The notes beneath the pieces are model-generated. The model saw only the letters and a list, made by a program, of their open reading frames with translations. It was not told the origin of the DNA and made no database searches. Of a stretch of 5,060 nucleotides of DNA, positions 1-5,060 are shown in pieces. Every line of letters starts with the position of its first letter. Within the stretch, counting starts at the first letter, position 1. The stretch comes from JAMOQA01 sp964582785 (GTDB lineage Bacteria > Acidobacteriota > Polarisedimenticolia > J045), in assembly GCA_964582785.1 (NCBI GenBank), contig CAZOTT010000160.1, forward strand, positions 1-5,060, written 5' to 3'. Position numbers and translations under genes: made by a program.

Positions 1-21
1 GCCGGCCTCGGGGAGGCCGGC
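1..21. repeat. Perfect 9-bp inverted repeat inside priA
   Basis: Bases 1-9 (GCCGGCCTC) and 13-21 (GAGGCCGGC) are exact reverse complements around a GGG loop. The repeat is in frame and encodes AGLGEAG, so it may be a by-product of Ala/Gly/Leu/Glu codons in a very GC-rich gene. It could extend beyond the left edge of the window. No function is claimed. Confidence 0.3.
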
Positions 22-2169
22 AACCCGTTCGTGCGCCTCGCGGAGCGGGGACGGGCCGCGGTCGCCGGGCCGGGGGCCCCGGCCTGGCTCTCGTGGCTCG
101 CCGGCCGGCCCGGGGCGCGTGCCCGGGAGCGGACCGTCCTCGAGAGGATCTCGCGGGAACTCTCCCCGCGGGCGGGCCGGAAGGCGCCGCGCACCGCCGC
201 CCGGCGGAGGCTCCGGGAAGCCTTGGCCGCCGGGCTGGTCGAGCTGCTGGAGGAACCCCCGCGGGCCCGGGGCGCTCCCGGGCGGCGCCGGGTGGTCGCG
301 CCGGCCCCCGCGCTCCGGCAGGCCGGCATCCCGGACGTCCCGGGCCTGACCCCCGCCCGTCGCCGGGTCCTGGCCGCGTCCCTCGCGGGGCCCCCGCGGC
401 CGGCGGCCGCCCTAGCCCGGGACGCCGGCTGCGGGCCGGGCGTGGTCCGGGCGCTGGTGGAGGCGGGCCTGCTCGAGGTCCGGGAAGAGGAGCTCCCGGT
501 GCCCGGCCTGCCGGAGGCGCTCCTGCCGGTGGACCGGCCCGGTCGCCTGACCACGGACCAGGAGCGGGCCCTCGCCGCCATCCTGCCCCGCCTCGACGCG
601 GGGGAGTTCCACGGCTTCCTGCTCCACGGCATCACCGGCTCGGGGAAGACGGAGGTCTACCTGCGGGCGGCGGAGCACGCCCTCGCCCTGGGCCGGGGCG
701 TCGTCATCCTGGTCCCGGAGATCGGCCTGACGCCGGGCCTGGCCCGGGCCCTTGGGGAGCGGCTGGGGAGGGAGATCGCGGTCCTTCACAGCGGGATGGG
801 GGACCGGCGGCGGCTCGCCGCCTGGGAGCGGGTGCGGCGGGGAGAGGTGCGGGTGGCGGTGGGCGCCCGCTCGGCCCTCTTCGCCCCCCTCGAGGGGGTC
901 GGCCTGGTCGTGGTCGACGAGGAGCACGACCCGGGCTACAAGCAGGAGGAAACCCCCCGGTACCACGCCCGGGACCTGGCCCTGCGGCGGGGGCGGGAGG
1001 CGGGCGCCGTCGTCGTCCTCGGGTCGGCCACCCCCTCGATGGAGGCCTGGCACTGGGCGGAGGAAGGGCACCTCGAGCTGCTCGAGCTGCCGGAGCGGGT
1101 GGGGGAGGGCCGGCTGGCCGCCGCGGAACTGGTGGACATGCGGCGGGAGTTCCGCGAGACCGGCAGCGAGGCCCCCCTTTCCCGGCGCCTCGTGTCCCTG
1201 CTCGAGGAGACCTTGGGGAGGGGCGAGCAGGCGATGGTCCTGCGCAACCGCCGCGGCTGGTCGGGGGCGGTCCTCTGCCGGTCCTGCGGGGAGGCGATCG
1301 GTTGCCCCCGCTGTTCCATCGCCCTTACCTGGCACCGGGCCGCGGGCCGGCTCCGCTGCCACTACTGCGGGTTCTCCACCGGCCGGCCCGCCGCGTGCCC
1401 CTCGTGCGGCTCTCCCCACCTGGCGGACGTCGGGACCGGCACCGAGAAGGTCGAGGACCTGGTCCGGCGGCGCTTCCCGGGCGCCCGGGTCGAGCGGCTC
1501 GACCGGGACACGGCCCGCAGCCCGCGCCGCCTCGCCGGGCTGCTGGAGCGGTTCTCCCGGGGGGAGATCGACGTGCTGGTGGGGACGCAGATGATCGCCA
1601 AGGGGCACCACTTTCCCCGGGTGACGCTGGTCGGGGTGGTGTCCGCCGACGCGATCCTGCGGCTGCCGGACTTCCGGGCGGGGGAGCGGACCTTCCAGCT
1701 TCTCGCCCAGGTGGCGGGCCGGGCCGGGCGGGGGGAACTGCCGGGCCGGGTCGTCATCCAGGCGTTCCGGCCGGATCACCCGGCCCTCGCCGCGGCCCGG
1801 GACCAGGACTTCCGGTCCTTCGCGGAGCGGGAACTGGCCGCCCGCCGGGTGCTCCGCGCCCCGCCGGTGGCCGCCTTCGCCAACGTGCTCGTCCGGCACC
1901 GGGACCGGGACCGGGCCCTCGAGCTGGGGGGACGGGTGGCGGAGCTGATCCGGGAACGGGGGGAGGGGTACGTCACGGTCCTCGGTCCGACCCTGGCGCC
2001 CCTCGCCCGGATCCGGGAGCGGTGGCGGGTCCAGCTGATCGTGCGCGCGTCCCGGCGCCGTCGGCTGGTGGACTCCCTGTGGGCCGCCGTCCGGGAGCTC
2101 GCCCCCGGCCCCCCCGGGTCCCTGCCCGGCTGGCTCGTCGTCGACGTGGACCCGGTCCAGCTTCTCTGA
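1..2169 (+). CDS. priA: Primosomal protein N' (PriA replication-restart helicase), 5' end missing
   Basis: PriA is a superfamily 2 DNA helicase that recognises stalled or collapsed forks and reloads the replicative helicase. The frame is open from base 1, giving 722 visible residues (numbered from base 1). Two winged-helix-like stretches lie at about 38-85 and 115-165. The helicase core follows: Walker A GITGSGKT at 210-217 with Lys216, Walker B DEEH at 306-309, GSATPS at 341-346, GTQMIAKGHHFP from 528, and the arginine-finger motif QVAGRAGR at 570-577. Eight zinc-binding cysteines in four CxxC pairs (426/429, 435/438, 453/456, 466/469) sit between the helicase lobes, as expected for PriA. 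The C-terminus VDVDPVQLL is typical of the family. The N-terminal 3'-DNA-binding domain of about 100 residues is not visible and should lie upstream. The GTG at 31 is therefore probably an internal valine, not the start. All visible catalytic motifs are intact. Identification is very secure. Confidence 0.96.
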   Translation, partial: AGLGEAGNPFVRLAERGRAAVAGPGAPAWLSWLAGRPGARARERTVLERISRELSPRAGRKAPRTAARRRLREALAAGLVELLEEPPRARGAPGRRRVVAPAPALRQAGIPDVPGLTPARRRVLAASLAGPPRPAAALARDAGCGPGVVRALVEAGLLEVREEELPVPGLPEALLPVDRPGRLTTDQERALAAILPRLDAGEFHGFLLHGITGSGKTEVYLRAAEHALALGRGVVILVPEIGLTPGLARALGERLGREIAVLHSGMGDRRRLAAWERVRRGEVRVAVGARSALFAPLEGVGLVVVDEEHDPGYKQEETPRYHARDLALRRGREAGAVVVLGSATPSMEAWHWAEEGHLELLELPERVGEGRLAAAELVDMRREFRETGSEAPLSRRLVSLLEETLGRGEQAMVLRNRRGWSGAVLCRSCGEAIGCPRCSIALTWHRAAGRLRCHYCGFSTGRPAACPSCGSPHLADVGTGTEKVEDLVRRRFPGARVERLDRDTARSPRRLAGLLERFSRGEIDVLVGTQMIAKGHHFPRVTLVGVVSADAILRLPDFRAGERTFQLLAQVAGRAGRGELPGRVVIQAFRPDHPALAAARDQDFRSFAERELAARRVLRAPPVAAFANVLVRHRDRDRALELGGRVAELIRERGEGYVTVLGPTLAPLARIRERWRVQLIVRASRRRRLVDSLWAAVRELAPGPPGSLPGWLVVDVDPVQLL

Positions 2170-2212
2170 CGGGCCCCGCGGTGCAGGGACGGACGGGGGG
2201 AGGGGGCCCGTC
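2168..2212 (+). terminator. Possible priA terminator hairpin without T-tract
   Basis: GACGGGCCCC (2168-2177) and GGGGCCCGTC (2203-2212) form a perfect 10-bp stem around a G-rich 25-nt loop. The left arm begins inside the priA TGA stop. No T-run follows, so it is not a classical intrinsic terminator. In a genome this GC-rich a hairpin alone, or hairpin plus Rho, may end transcription or protect the 3' end. Its place directly after the gene and before a promoter-like element supports this role. Confidence 0.35.
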
Positions 2213-2234
2213 CGGAAGGACCGGCGGGTGGGGG

Positions 2235-2243
2235 TGCTATGCT
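2235..2243 (+). promoter_or_regulatory. Extended -10-like promoter upstream of the membrane-protein gene
   Basis: TGCTATGCT reads as a TGn extension followed by a -10 hexamer TATGCT (2238-2243), inside a short AT-richer island in an otherwise extremely GC-rich gap. The matching -35 position (about 2215-2220, GAAGGA) is a poor match to TTGACA, which extended -10 promoters tolerate. Transcription would start near 2250, leaving a leader of about 70 nt before the ATG at 2321. Inference from motif and position only. Confidence 0.4.
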
Positions 2244-2320
2244 GAAATCCGTCATCTCCCGGTTGGGGGGAGTTCGCCGAAGCCACGGGATGGATCGGTC
2301 GGGAGAGGAAGGAGGCCCCG

Positions 2321-2980
2321 ATGACAGAGGGCGTGGAAACGGTGTTCGCGGTGGGCGCCTGGGTCCTCGCCTGGTTCCTGAGGATCGGTTTCCTGTTCCT
2401 GCTCCTCCGGCTGACCCTCGCGGGCGCCGAACGGTTCCTGGGGCGTGCCCCCGACGATCCCACCCGTGAGGGGGCCCGGCGGGAGCTGCTGCGGCGGGGC
2501 CTGGCGGCCCTTCTGGCAGGTGGGCTGGCCGTCGCCGCCTCCCTGGTCCTGGCGGCCGTCGGCGTGGTCACGGAACTGAACCCGGAGATTGCCTGGCGGT
2601 GGTGGGTGAGTGAAGTGGGCTCGCTCGCACTGCTGACCTTCCTGTTGCCCCCCGTCATCCTCGTGACCGCGGTCCGGGCCCTCGCCGTCCGGGCCGAGGA
2701 AAAGCGGAGCCTGCGGCTGGCGGGCTGCGGGGAAGGAACGGAGCTGGAACGGGTCGAAGTGGTCTGCTGGGCGCTCTGGAAGGGCCTGCTCACCGGGGTC
2801 GTGGTGCTGGTCTCCCTTCTTGTCCTGGCCCAGCTGACCTACCCGGTTCCGGGGATGGGGTTCGCCATCGTGGGCGCCCCGCTGGCGGGGCTCGTGCGGG
2901 CGGCCACCTTCTACCGGGCCGAGATGGAAACGGAGAACCGCTGGCGGCAGCTGGAGGAGGGCGCTCCCGATCCTGCCTGA
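2321..2980 (+). CDS. Multi-pass inner-membrane protein of unknown function
   Basis: I do not recognise this 219-residue protein. Hydrophobic segments lie at about 8-29, 60-82, 97-122, 155-173 and perhaps 177-194, giving four or five membrane spans. An acidic/basic loop (about 40-58, DDPTREGARRELLRR) separates spans 1 and 2, and a charged loop with two cysteines (Cys136, Cys149) separates spans 3 and 4. The charged C-terminal tail (about 198-219) is probably soluble. No catalytic motif, transporter signature or enzyme family pattern is visible. The ATG start is well supported by a near-perfect Shine-Dalgarno AAGGAGG at 2309-2315, five bases upstream. The gene has its own promoter-like element and is followed by a hairpin, so it is probably monocistronic. 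Codon use matches its neighbours. The gene is probably real, but its function is unknown. Confidence 0.85.
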   Translation: MTEGVETVFAVGAWVLAWFLRIGFLFLLLRLTLAGAERFLGRAPDDPTREGARRELLRRGLAALLAGGLAVAASLVLAAVGVVTELNPEIAWRWWVSEVGSLALLTFLLPPVILVTAVRALAVRAEEKRSLRLAGCGEGTELERVEVVCWALWKGLLTGVVVLVSLLVLAQLTYPVPGMGFAIVGAPLAGLVRAATFYRAEMETENRWRQLEEGAPDPA

Positions 2981-3009
2981 TCCCCGGCGGCTTTCTTCGC
3001 CTGCGGGGA
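2981..3009 (+). terminator. Hairpin directly after the membrane-protein gene
   Basis: The stem starts on the base after the TGA stop: TCCCC (2981-2985) pairs with GGGGA (3005-3009) and GGCG (2986-2989) pairs with CGCC (2998-3001). The loop is GCTTTCTT and there is a three-base bulge (3002-3004). No T-run follows. Position suggests transcript termination or 3'-end protection, but the lack of a U-tract keeps confidence low. Confidence 0.35.
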
Positions 3010-3029
3010 CCGGGCCGGGCGGCTGGGGG

Positions 3030-3046
3030 CTCCCGGCCTCCGGGAG
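3030..3046. other. Perfect 7-bp hairpin upstream of the lipoprotein gene
   Basis: CTCCCGG (3030-3036) and CCGGGAG (3040-3046) are exact reverse complements around a CCT loop. It is the second hairpin in the gap and abuts the TACCAT element at 3047. It could belong to termination of the upstream gene, or be an operator-like dyad overlapping the spacer of the next promoter. The sequence does not decide between these. Confidence 0.35.
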
Positions 3047-3052
3047 TACCAT
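3047..3052 (+). promoter_or_regulatory. Weak -10-like element upstream of the lipoprotein operon
   Basis: TACCAT matches the conserved T, A and final T of a sigma-70 -10 box and, like the TATGCT element at 2238-2243, is followed directly by GAA. It lies 66 bases before the chosen start at 3119. There is no recognisable -35, so this is tentative. Confidence 0.25.
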
Positions 3053-3104
3053 GAAGGAGGGGTGGGTGGGGGGCCGATGCCGGCGCCGCCGGGTCCGGCG
3101 CGCC

Positions 3105-3112
3105 GGGGAGGA
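3105..3112 (+). promoter_or_regulatory. Ribosome binding site deciding the lipoprotein start
   Basis: GGGGAGGA lies six bases before the ATG at 3119. Upstream in-frame starts, GTG at 3062 and ATG at 3077, have no well-spaced Shine-Dalgarno (AAGGAGG at 3054-3060 is too close to the first and too far from the second). They would also add a Pro/Gly-rich extension ahead of the signal peptide. Confidence 0.65.
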
Positions 3113-3118
3113 TCTGCC

Positions 3119-3751
3119 ATGTGGCCCGGTACCCGCAGACTTCCGTTCGCTTCCTGGTTGTGCCTCGCGGGGCTGCTCGTCGCCGCGGGTTGCGGGACCC
3201 TGCCCCGGGAGCCCGGCTACGGCGCGCGGCTGACGCCGTTCAGCTTCCTCGAGGAAACGGACCGGGTCCTGTTCGCCGTCGACACGGAGGCGACGCGTTA
3301 CCGGGAGGACCAGCCGTTCGTCCCGTTCGCGGTGGCCGTCGCGAACAGGGGGATGCCGCGCCTGACGATCACGCGCAGTTCCTTCACCCTGGTGGACGGG
3401 CAGGGGCGGGAATACCGGATGGCCTCCATCCCGGAGGTGAAGCGGCTCGCGTCCCTGGTGATCTACGACCTGAAGCTCTCGTCCGGGTTCCTCTCGGCGT
3501 TCTTCACCCGCTGTTCGTCCTGGCCGCGGGTGCCCGCGGTGTTCTTCCCCCTGCAGGTGACCGAGGGGGAGTACCAGTCGCGGGCCGTGGTGAACGACCG
3601 GGTGGAGCTGCATCCCCGCTCCTGGATGTTCGACGTGATCTACTTTCCCCACCCGCGGGGGAAACTGGTCGGCGAGAGCTTCACGGTGCGCTTCCGGACC
3701 GTGGAGATGCGCGAGCCGATCGAGGTCCGCGTCCGGGTGAAGAAACCCTGA
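3119..3751 (+). CDS. Predicted lipoprotein with a beta-rich C-terminal domain
   Basis: This 210-residue protein begins with a lipoprotein signal peptide: basic start (Arg6, Arg7), hydrophobic core at about 10-23, and the lipobox-like VAAGC ending at Cys25, the likely lipidated residue. Residues +2 and +3 are Gly and Thr, with no Asp at +2, which in proteobacterial sorting rules would favour export to the outer membrane. Residues about 65-205 alternate in a way that suggests an immunoglobulin-like beta-sandwich: VAVANRG (72-78), SSFTLVDGQGREY (87-99), and a C-terminal pair around FDVIYFPHP (171-179) and SFTVRFRT (187-194). This resembles DUF4352-like accessory lipoproteins, but I cannot assign a family. 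Only one cysteine (Cys132) remains in the mature chain besides Cys25. The start is chosen for its ribosome binding site and signal peptide. It ends 13 bases before the TrpF-like gene, so the two are probably co-transcribed. Function unknown. Confidence 0.85.
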   Translation: MWPGTRRLPFASWLCLAGLLVAAGCGTLPREPGYGARLTPFSFLEETDRVLFAVDTEATRYREDQPFVPFAVAVANRGMPRLTITRSSFTLVDGQGREYRMASIPEVKRLASLVIYDLKLSSGFLSAFFTRCSSWPRVPAVFFPLQVTEGEYQSRAVVNDRVELHPRSWMFDVIYFPHPRGKLVGESFTVRFRTVEMREPIEVRVRVKKP

Positions 3752-3764
3752 GGGGGCCGGCGAG

Positions 3765-4370
3765 GTGGGTTTTCTCGCCCCCGTGCGGAGCCTGGTCTAC
3801 GGCGTGACCGACCCGGAGCAGGCCGCGGAGGCGGCGCGGCTGGGGGTGGGCGGCGTGATCCTCCACGTGGGCGAGGGAGATCCGCCCCGCCTGTCCGCGG
3901 AACGGGCGGCGGAGGTTGCCGCCGCCCTGCCGCCCCTCGTCCTCCGGCTTGCCGTCGTGGACCCCGGCCGTTCCCTCCCACCGGGGTTCGCCGGGGCGGT
4001 GACCAACCCGGTCCAGGCGCGCCCCGCCGGGGCCGGGGTTCGCGTCGTCCGCCTCGCCCACGGCCGGGCGGACCCGGACCAGGTACCGGCCGACGCCGAG
4101 GCCGCCTGGGTCCGACCGCGGCCGCGGGGCAGCGCCTCCGCCACGCGGTACGACTGGGAGCGGCTCGGGCGTCTCGGCCTGCTCCTGCCGCTGCTCCTCG
4201 AGGTGCCGGACGGGGCGGGCGGCGTGGAGCCGGTGGTCCGCCTCGGACGTCCCCACGGCGTCGTCTTCGCGGACGCGGTCCGCTTCGGCCCCGGGGTCGT
4301 CGACCTGGACGCCCTGGAGCGGTGCCTCGCGGTCGTCGCCCGCCTGAACAAGCTGGCCCTTTCGGGCTGA
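3765..4370 (+). CDS. TrpF-like (phosphoribosylanthranilate isomerase family) protein, probably catalytically dead
   Basis: This 201-residue protein follows the pattern of TrpF, the TIM-barrel enzyme that isomerises phosphoribosylanthranilate in tryptophan synthesis, and has normal TrpF length. Matching landmarks: YGVTDPEQA (12-20) at the KICGITxxEDA site; PPRLSAERAAEVAAALPP (40-57) at the SPRxVxxEQA...LP site; VQ (83-84) at VQLHG; YDW (129-131) at the FDW of GGTGxxFDW; and VRFGPGVVD (172-180) at the VExxPGxKD site. Key residues differ: the catalytic Cys is Tyr12, the region of the catalytic Asp (113-122) has Arg but no Asp, the AGGL phosphate loop after PLLL (142-145) is lost, and SSG near the end is ADA (169-171). 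Isomerase activity is therefore unlikely, so no trpF symbol is given. The GTG start follows a weak GAGGGGG at 3750-3756. It lies 13 bases after the lipoprotein gene. The homology is read by eye, so a remote TIM-barrel relationship is the safer reading. Confidence 0.8.
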   Translation: MGFLAPVRSLVYGVTDPEQAAEAARLGVGGVILHVGEGDPPRLSAERAAEVAAALPPLVLRLAVVDPGRSLPPGFAGAVTNPVQARPAGAGVRVVRLAHGRADPDQVPADAEAAWVRPRPRGSASATRYDWERLGRLGLLLPLLLEVPDGAGGVEPVVRLGRPHGVVFADAVRFGPGVVDLDALERCLAVVARLNKLALSG

Positions 4371-4373
4371 GCG

Positions 4374-4404
4374 CTCCCGGCGGCGCGCGGGGATCCGCCG
4401 GGGG
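4374..4404 (+). terminator. Hairpin after the TrpF-like gene
   Basis: CTCCCGGCGG (4374-4383) pairs with CCGCCGGGGG (4395-4404), ten pairs including one G-U, around an 11-nt loop. It starts three bases after the stop at 4370. There is no T-run. Its place at the end of the rightward operon makes it a candidate terminator for the plus strand. Confidence 0.4.
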
Positions 4405-4431
4405 GATGCTCCCTCCGCCGCGCCGGGATGG

Positions 4432-4468
4432 GGAGGCCCCGCGCCAGGGGGTGGGACGCGGGGCCTCC
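4432..4468. terminator. Perfect 12-bp stem between convergent genes, probable bidirectional terminator
   Basis: GGAGGCCCCGCG (4432-4443) and CGCGGGGCCTCC (4457-4468) are exact reverse complements around a 13-nt loop. This is the longest perfect stem I found in the window. It sits between the end of the rightward TrpF-like gene and, 28 bases past its stop, the end of the leftward surface-protein gene, where a shared terminator is expected. Neither strand has a T-run after the stem, so the mechanism may not be classical. Confidence 0.5.
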
Positions 4469-4496
4469 GGCCGTTCGAGGATGAAGCGGCTCCCGG

Positions 4497-5060
4497 TCAG
4501 GGACAGGAGCCTCCCAGCTGCTGGGGCAGGTCGCACTCGCCGAGGCCGCTCGCCTCGGGGCGTTCGTGGTCGGACCCTTCCCGGTGGTCCTTCCCGTAGG
4601 AGCCCTCGACGTCGTCTGCCTGGCCGACGACGACGAAGTAGAACATCTCGCCGGGGTCCGGGTCTCCCGGGTCGAAGGTCGCGCGTCCCGTCGTCCCCCG
4701 GTGGCAGGCGACGTCCGTCCACGAGACCCCGCCCGCGAGGGGAGAGCGGCCCCAGTAGATGGCGTGGTCGGTCGCCCCGCAGGCGGGCAGGAAGTCGACG
4801 ACGAGCCCGGTGCCCCCGTCGTCCGCCCGGGTCACCAGCAGCGGGTCCCCGGGAGGGGACGCTTCCTGGGGGTTCGGGGGCAGGCCGGAGTCGCACTCGG
4901 AGGGGACCCAGGCGTTCGTCACCGTGATGTCGTCCACCCACCAGCCCGCCTTCGTCACGCCGCCGTCGCTGGAGATGCGGAAGCGCAGCTTCACCTCGCT
5001 GCCCGCGTAGGCGGAAAGGTCTCCCGTCCACGGGCTGTCCGTGTACCGGGGATCCGCGTT
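4497..5060 (-). CDS. C-terminal part of a large secreted or surface protein
   Basis: The minus-strand frame is open from base 5060 to a TGA at 4499-4497, giving the last 187 residues. Numbered from the window edge, residues 1-50 contain WTGDLSAYAG (11-20), KLRFRISSDGG (24-34) and WWVDDITVTN (40-49). This is the closing half of a jelly-roll or MAM-like beta-sandwich, as found near the C-termini of secreted M6-type peptidases and other extracellular proteins. A Pro-rich linker (about 58-73) leads to a second, fibronectin-III-like beta domain (74-150) and a tail with EGSYG (152-156), ERP (166-168) and cysteines 176 and 186. Cys56, 94, 119, 176 and 186 could form disulfides, consistent with an extracytoplasmic site. 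The GTG at 4994 lies inside the first domain and is not the start. The catalytic part, if any, lies outside the window, so the substrate and role are unknown. Confidence 0.85.
   Translation of the reverse strand, partial: NADPRYTDSPWTGDLSAYAGSEVKLRFRISSDGGVTKAGWWVDDITVTNAWVPSECDSGLPPNPQEASPPGDPLLVTRADDGGTGLVVDFLPACGATDHAIYWGRSPLAGGVSWTDVACHRGTTGRATFDPGDPDPGEMFYFVVVGQADDVEGSYGKDHREGSDHERPEASGLGECDLPQQLGGSCP

Noticed and set aside
31..33. GTG as the priA start
   Set aside because: The frame is open upstream to base 1, and the 3'-DNA-binding domain that normally begins PriA is missing, so the true start must lie before the window.
1072..1089. Tandem 9-bp repeat CTCGAGCTG x2 in priA
   Set aside because: It encodes the plausible helical stretch LELLEL and fits the Leu/Glu codon bias of the gene; nothing suggests a repeat array.
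2250..2320. Known riboswitch class in the membrane-protein leader
   Set aside because: I looked for conserved cores such as that of the c-di-GMP class and saw none; only short G/C complementarities are present.
93..2324. 743-residue plus-strand open frame overlapping priA in another frame
   Set aside because: The translation is almost entirely Gly/Pro/Arg/Ala repeats, whereas the priA frame holds every helicase and zinc-binding motif.
412..2793. 793-residue open frame on the minus strand across priA and into the membrane-protein gene
   Set aside because: It lies antisense to the unmistakable priA and runs through the intergenic gap and the next gene. The product is low-complexity Pro/Arg/Gly-rich with no domain pattern. 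Long antisense open frames are expected at this G+C content.
3062..3118. Longer N-terminus for the lipoprotein (GTG at 3062 or ATG at 3077)
   Set aside because: These starts add a Gly/Pro-rich stretch ahead of the signal peptide and lack a well-spaced Shine-Dalgarno; ATG 3119 has both features right.
2252..3652. 466-residue minus-strand frame over the membrane-protein and lipoprotein genes
   Set aside because: The overlapped plus-strand genes have good ribosome binding sites, membrane spans and a signal peptide. The antisense product has no recognisable feature and spans both hairpin-containing gaps.
4322..4927. 201-residue plus-strand frame opposite the surface-protein gene
   Set aside because: Its product is an Arg/Ser/Pro/Gly-rich low-complexity chain, antisense to a frame with clear beta-domain motifs such as WWVDDITVTN.
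4992..4994. Minus-strand GTG as the start of the surface protein
   Set aside because: Codons before it (including WTGDLSAYAG) belong to the same beta-sandwich, and there is no signal peptide after it, so it is an internal valine.
3640..5031. 463-residue minus-strand frame across the TrpF-like gene and the surface-protein gene
   Set aside because: It is Arg/Pro/Gly-rich without domains and crosses the convergent hairpins. The frames chosen on each side show clear protein-like patterns.

Overview
This window is very G+C-rich (roughly three quarters by eye) with dense coding and strong G/C bias at third codon positions. It looks like an ordinary chromosomal segment of a free-living, high-GC, probably Gram-negative bacterium. 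Two things point towards a diderm lineage such as Acidobacteriota, Myxococcota or an uncultured relative: a lipoprotein signal peptide, and the C-terminal region of a large secreted protein with a beta-sandwich followed by an EGSYG...ERP...C...C tail, which I recall from metagenome-derived genomes of such groups. This placement is an inference and not firm.

Layout. Bases 1-2169 (+) are all but the 5' end of priA, the replication-restart helicase; its reading frame is already open at base 1. A 151-nt gap follows with an inverted repeat starting inside the priA stop codon, an extended -10-like promoter, and a leader with possible alternative pairings. Bases 2321-2980 (+) encode an unrecognised membrane protein of 219 residues. 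The next gap (2981-3118) has two hairpins, a weak -10-like element, a G-run cluster and a good ribosome binding site. Bases 3119-3751 (+) encode a 210-residue lipoprotein. Thirteen bases downstream, 3765-4370 (+) encodes a 201-residue protein that follows the pattern of phosphoribosylanthranilate isomerase (TrpF) but lacks its catalytic and phosphate-binding residues. A convergent intergenic region (4371-4496) holds two strong hairpins. The minus strand from 5060 to 4497 encodes the C-terminal 187 residues of a large secreted or surface protein.

How the genes work together. priA is housekeeping and appears transcriptionally separate from what follows. The lipoprotein and TrpF-like genes probably form a two-gene operon. 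The surface protein converges on that operon and is unlikely to be functionally tied to it. No RNA gene, mobile element, CRISPR array or defence system is visible. The most notable item is the degenerate TrpF-like protein beside a lipoprotein gene.
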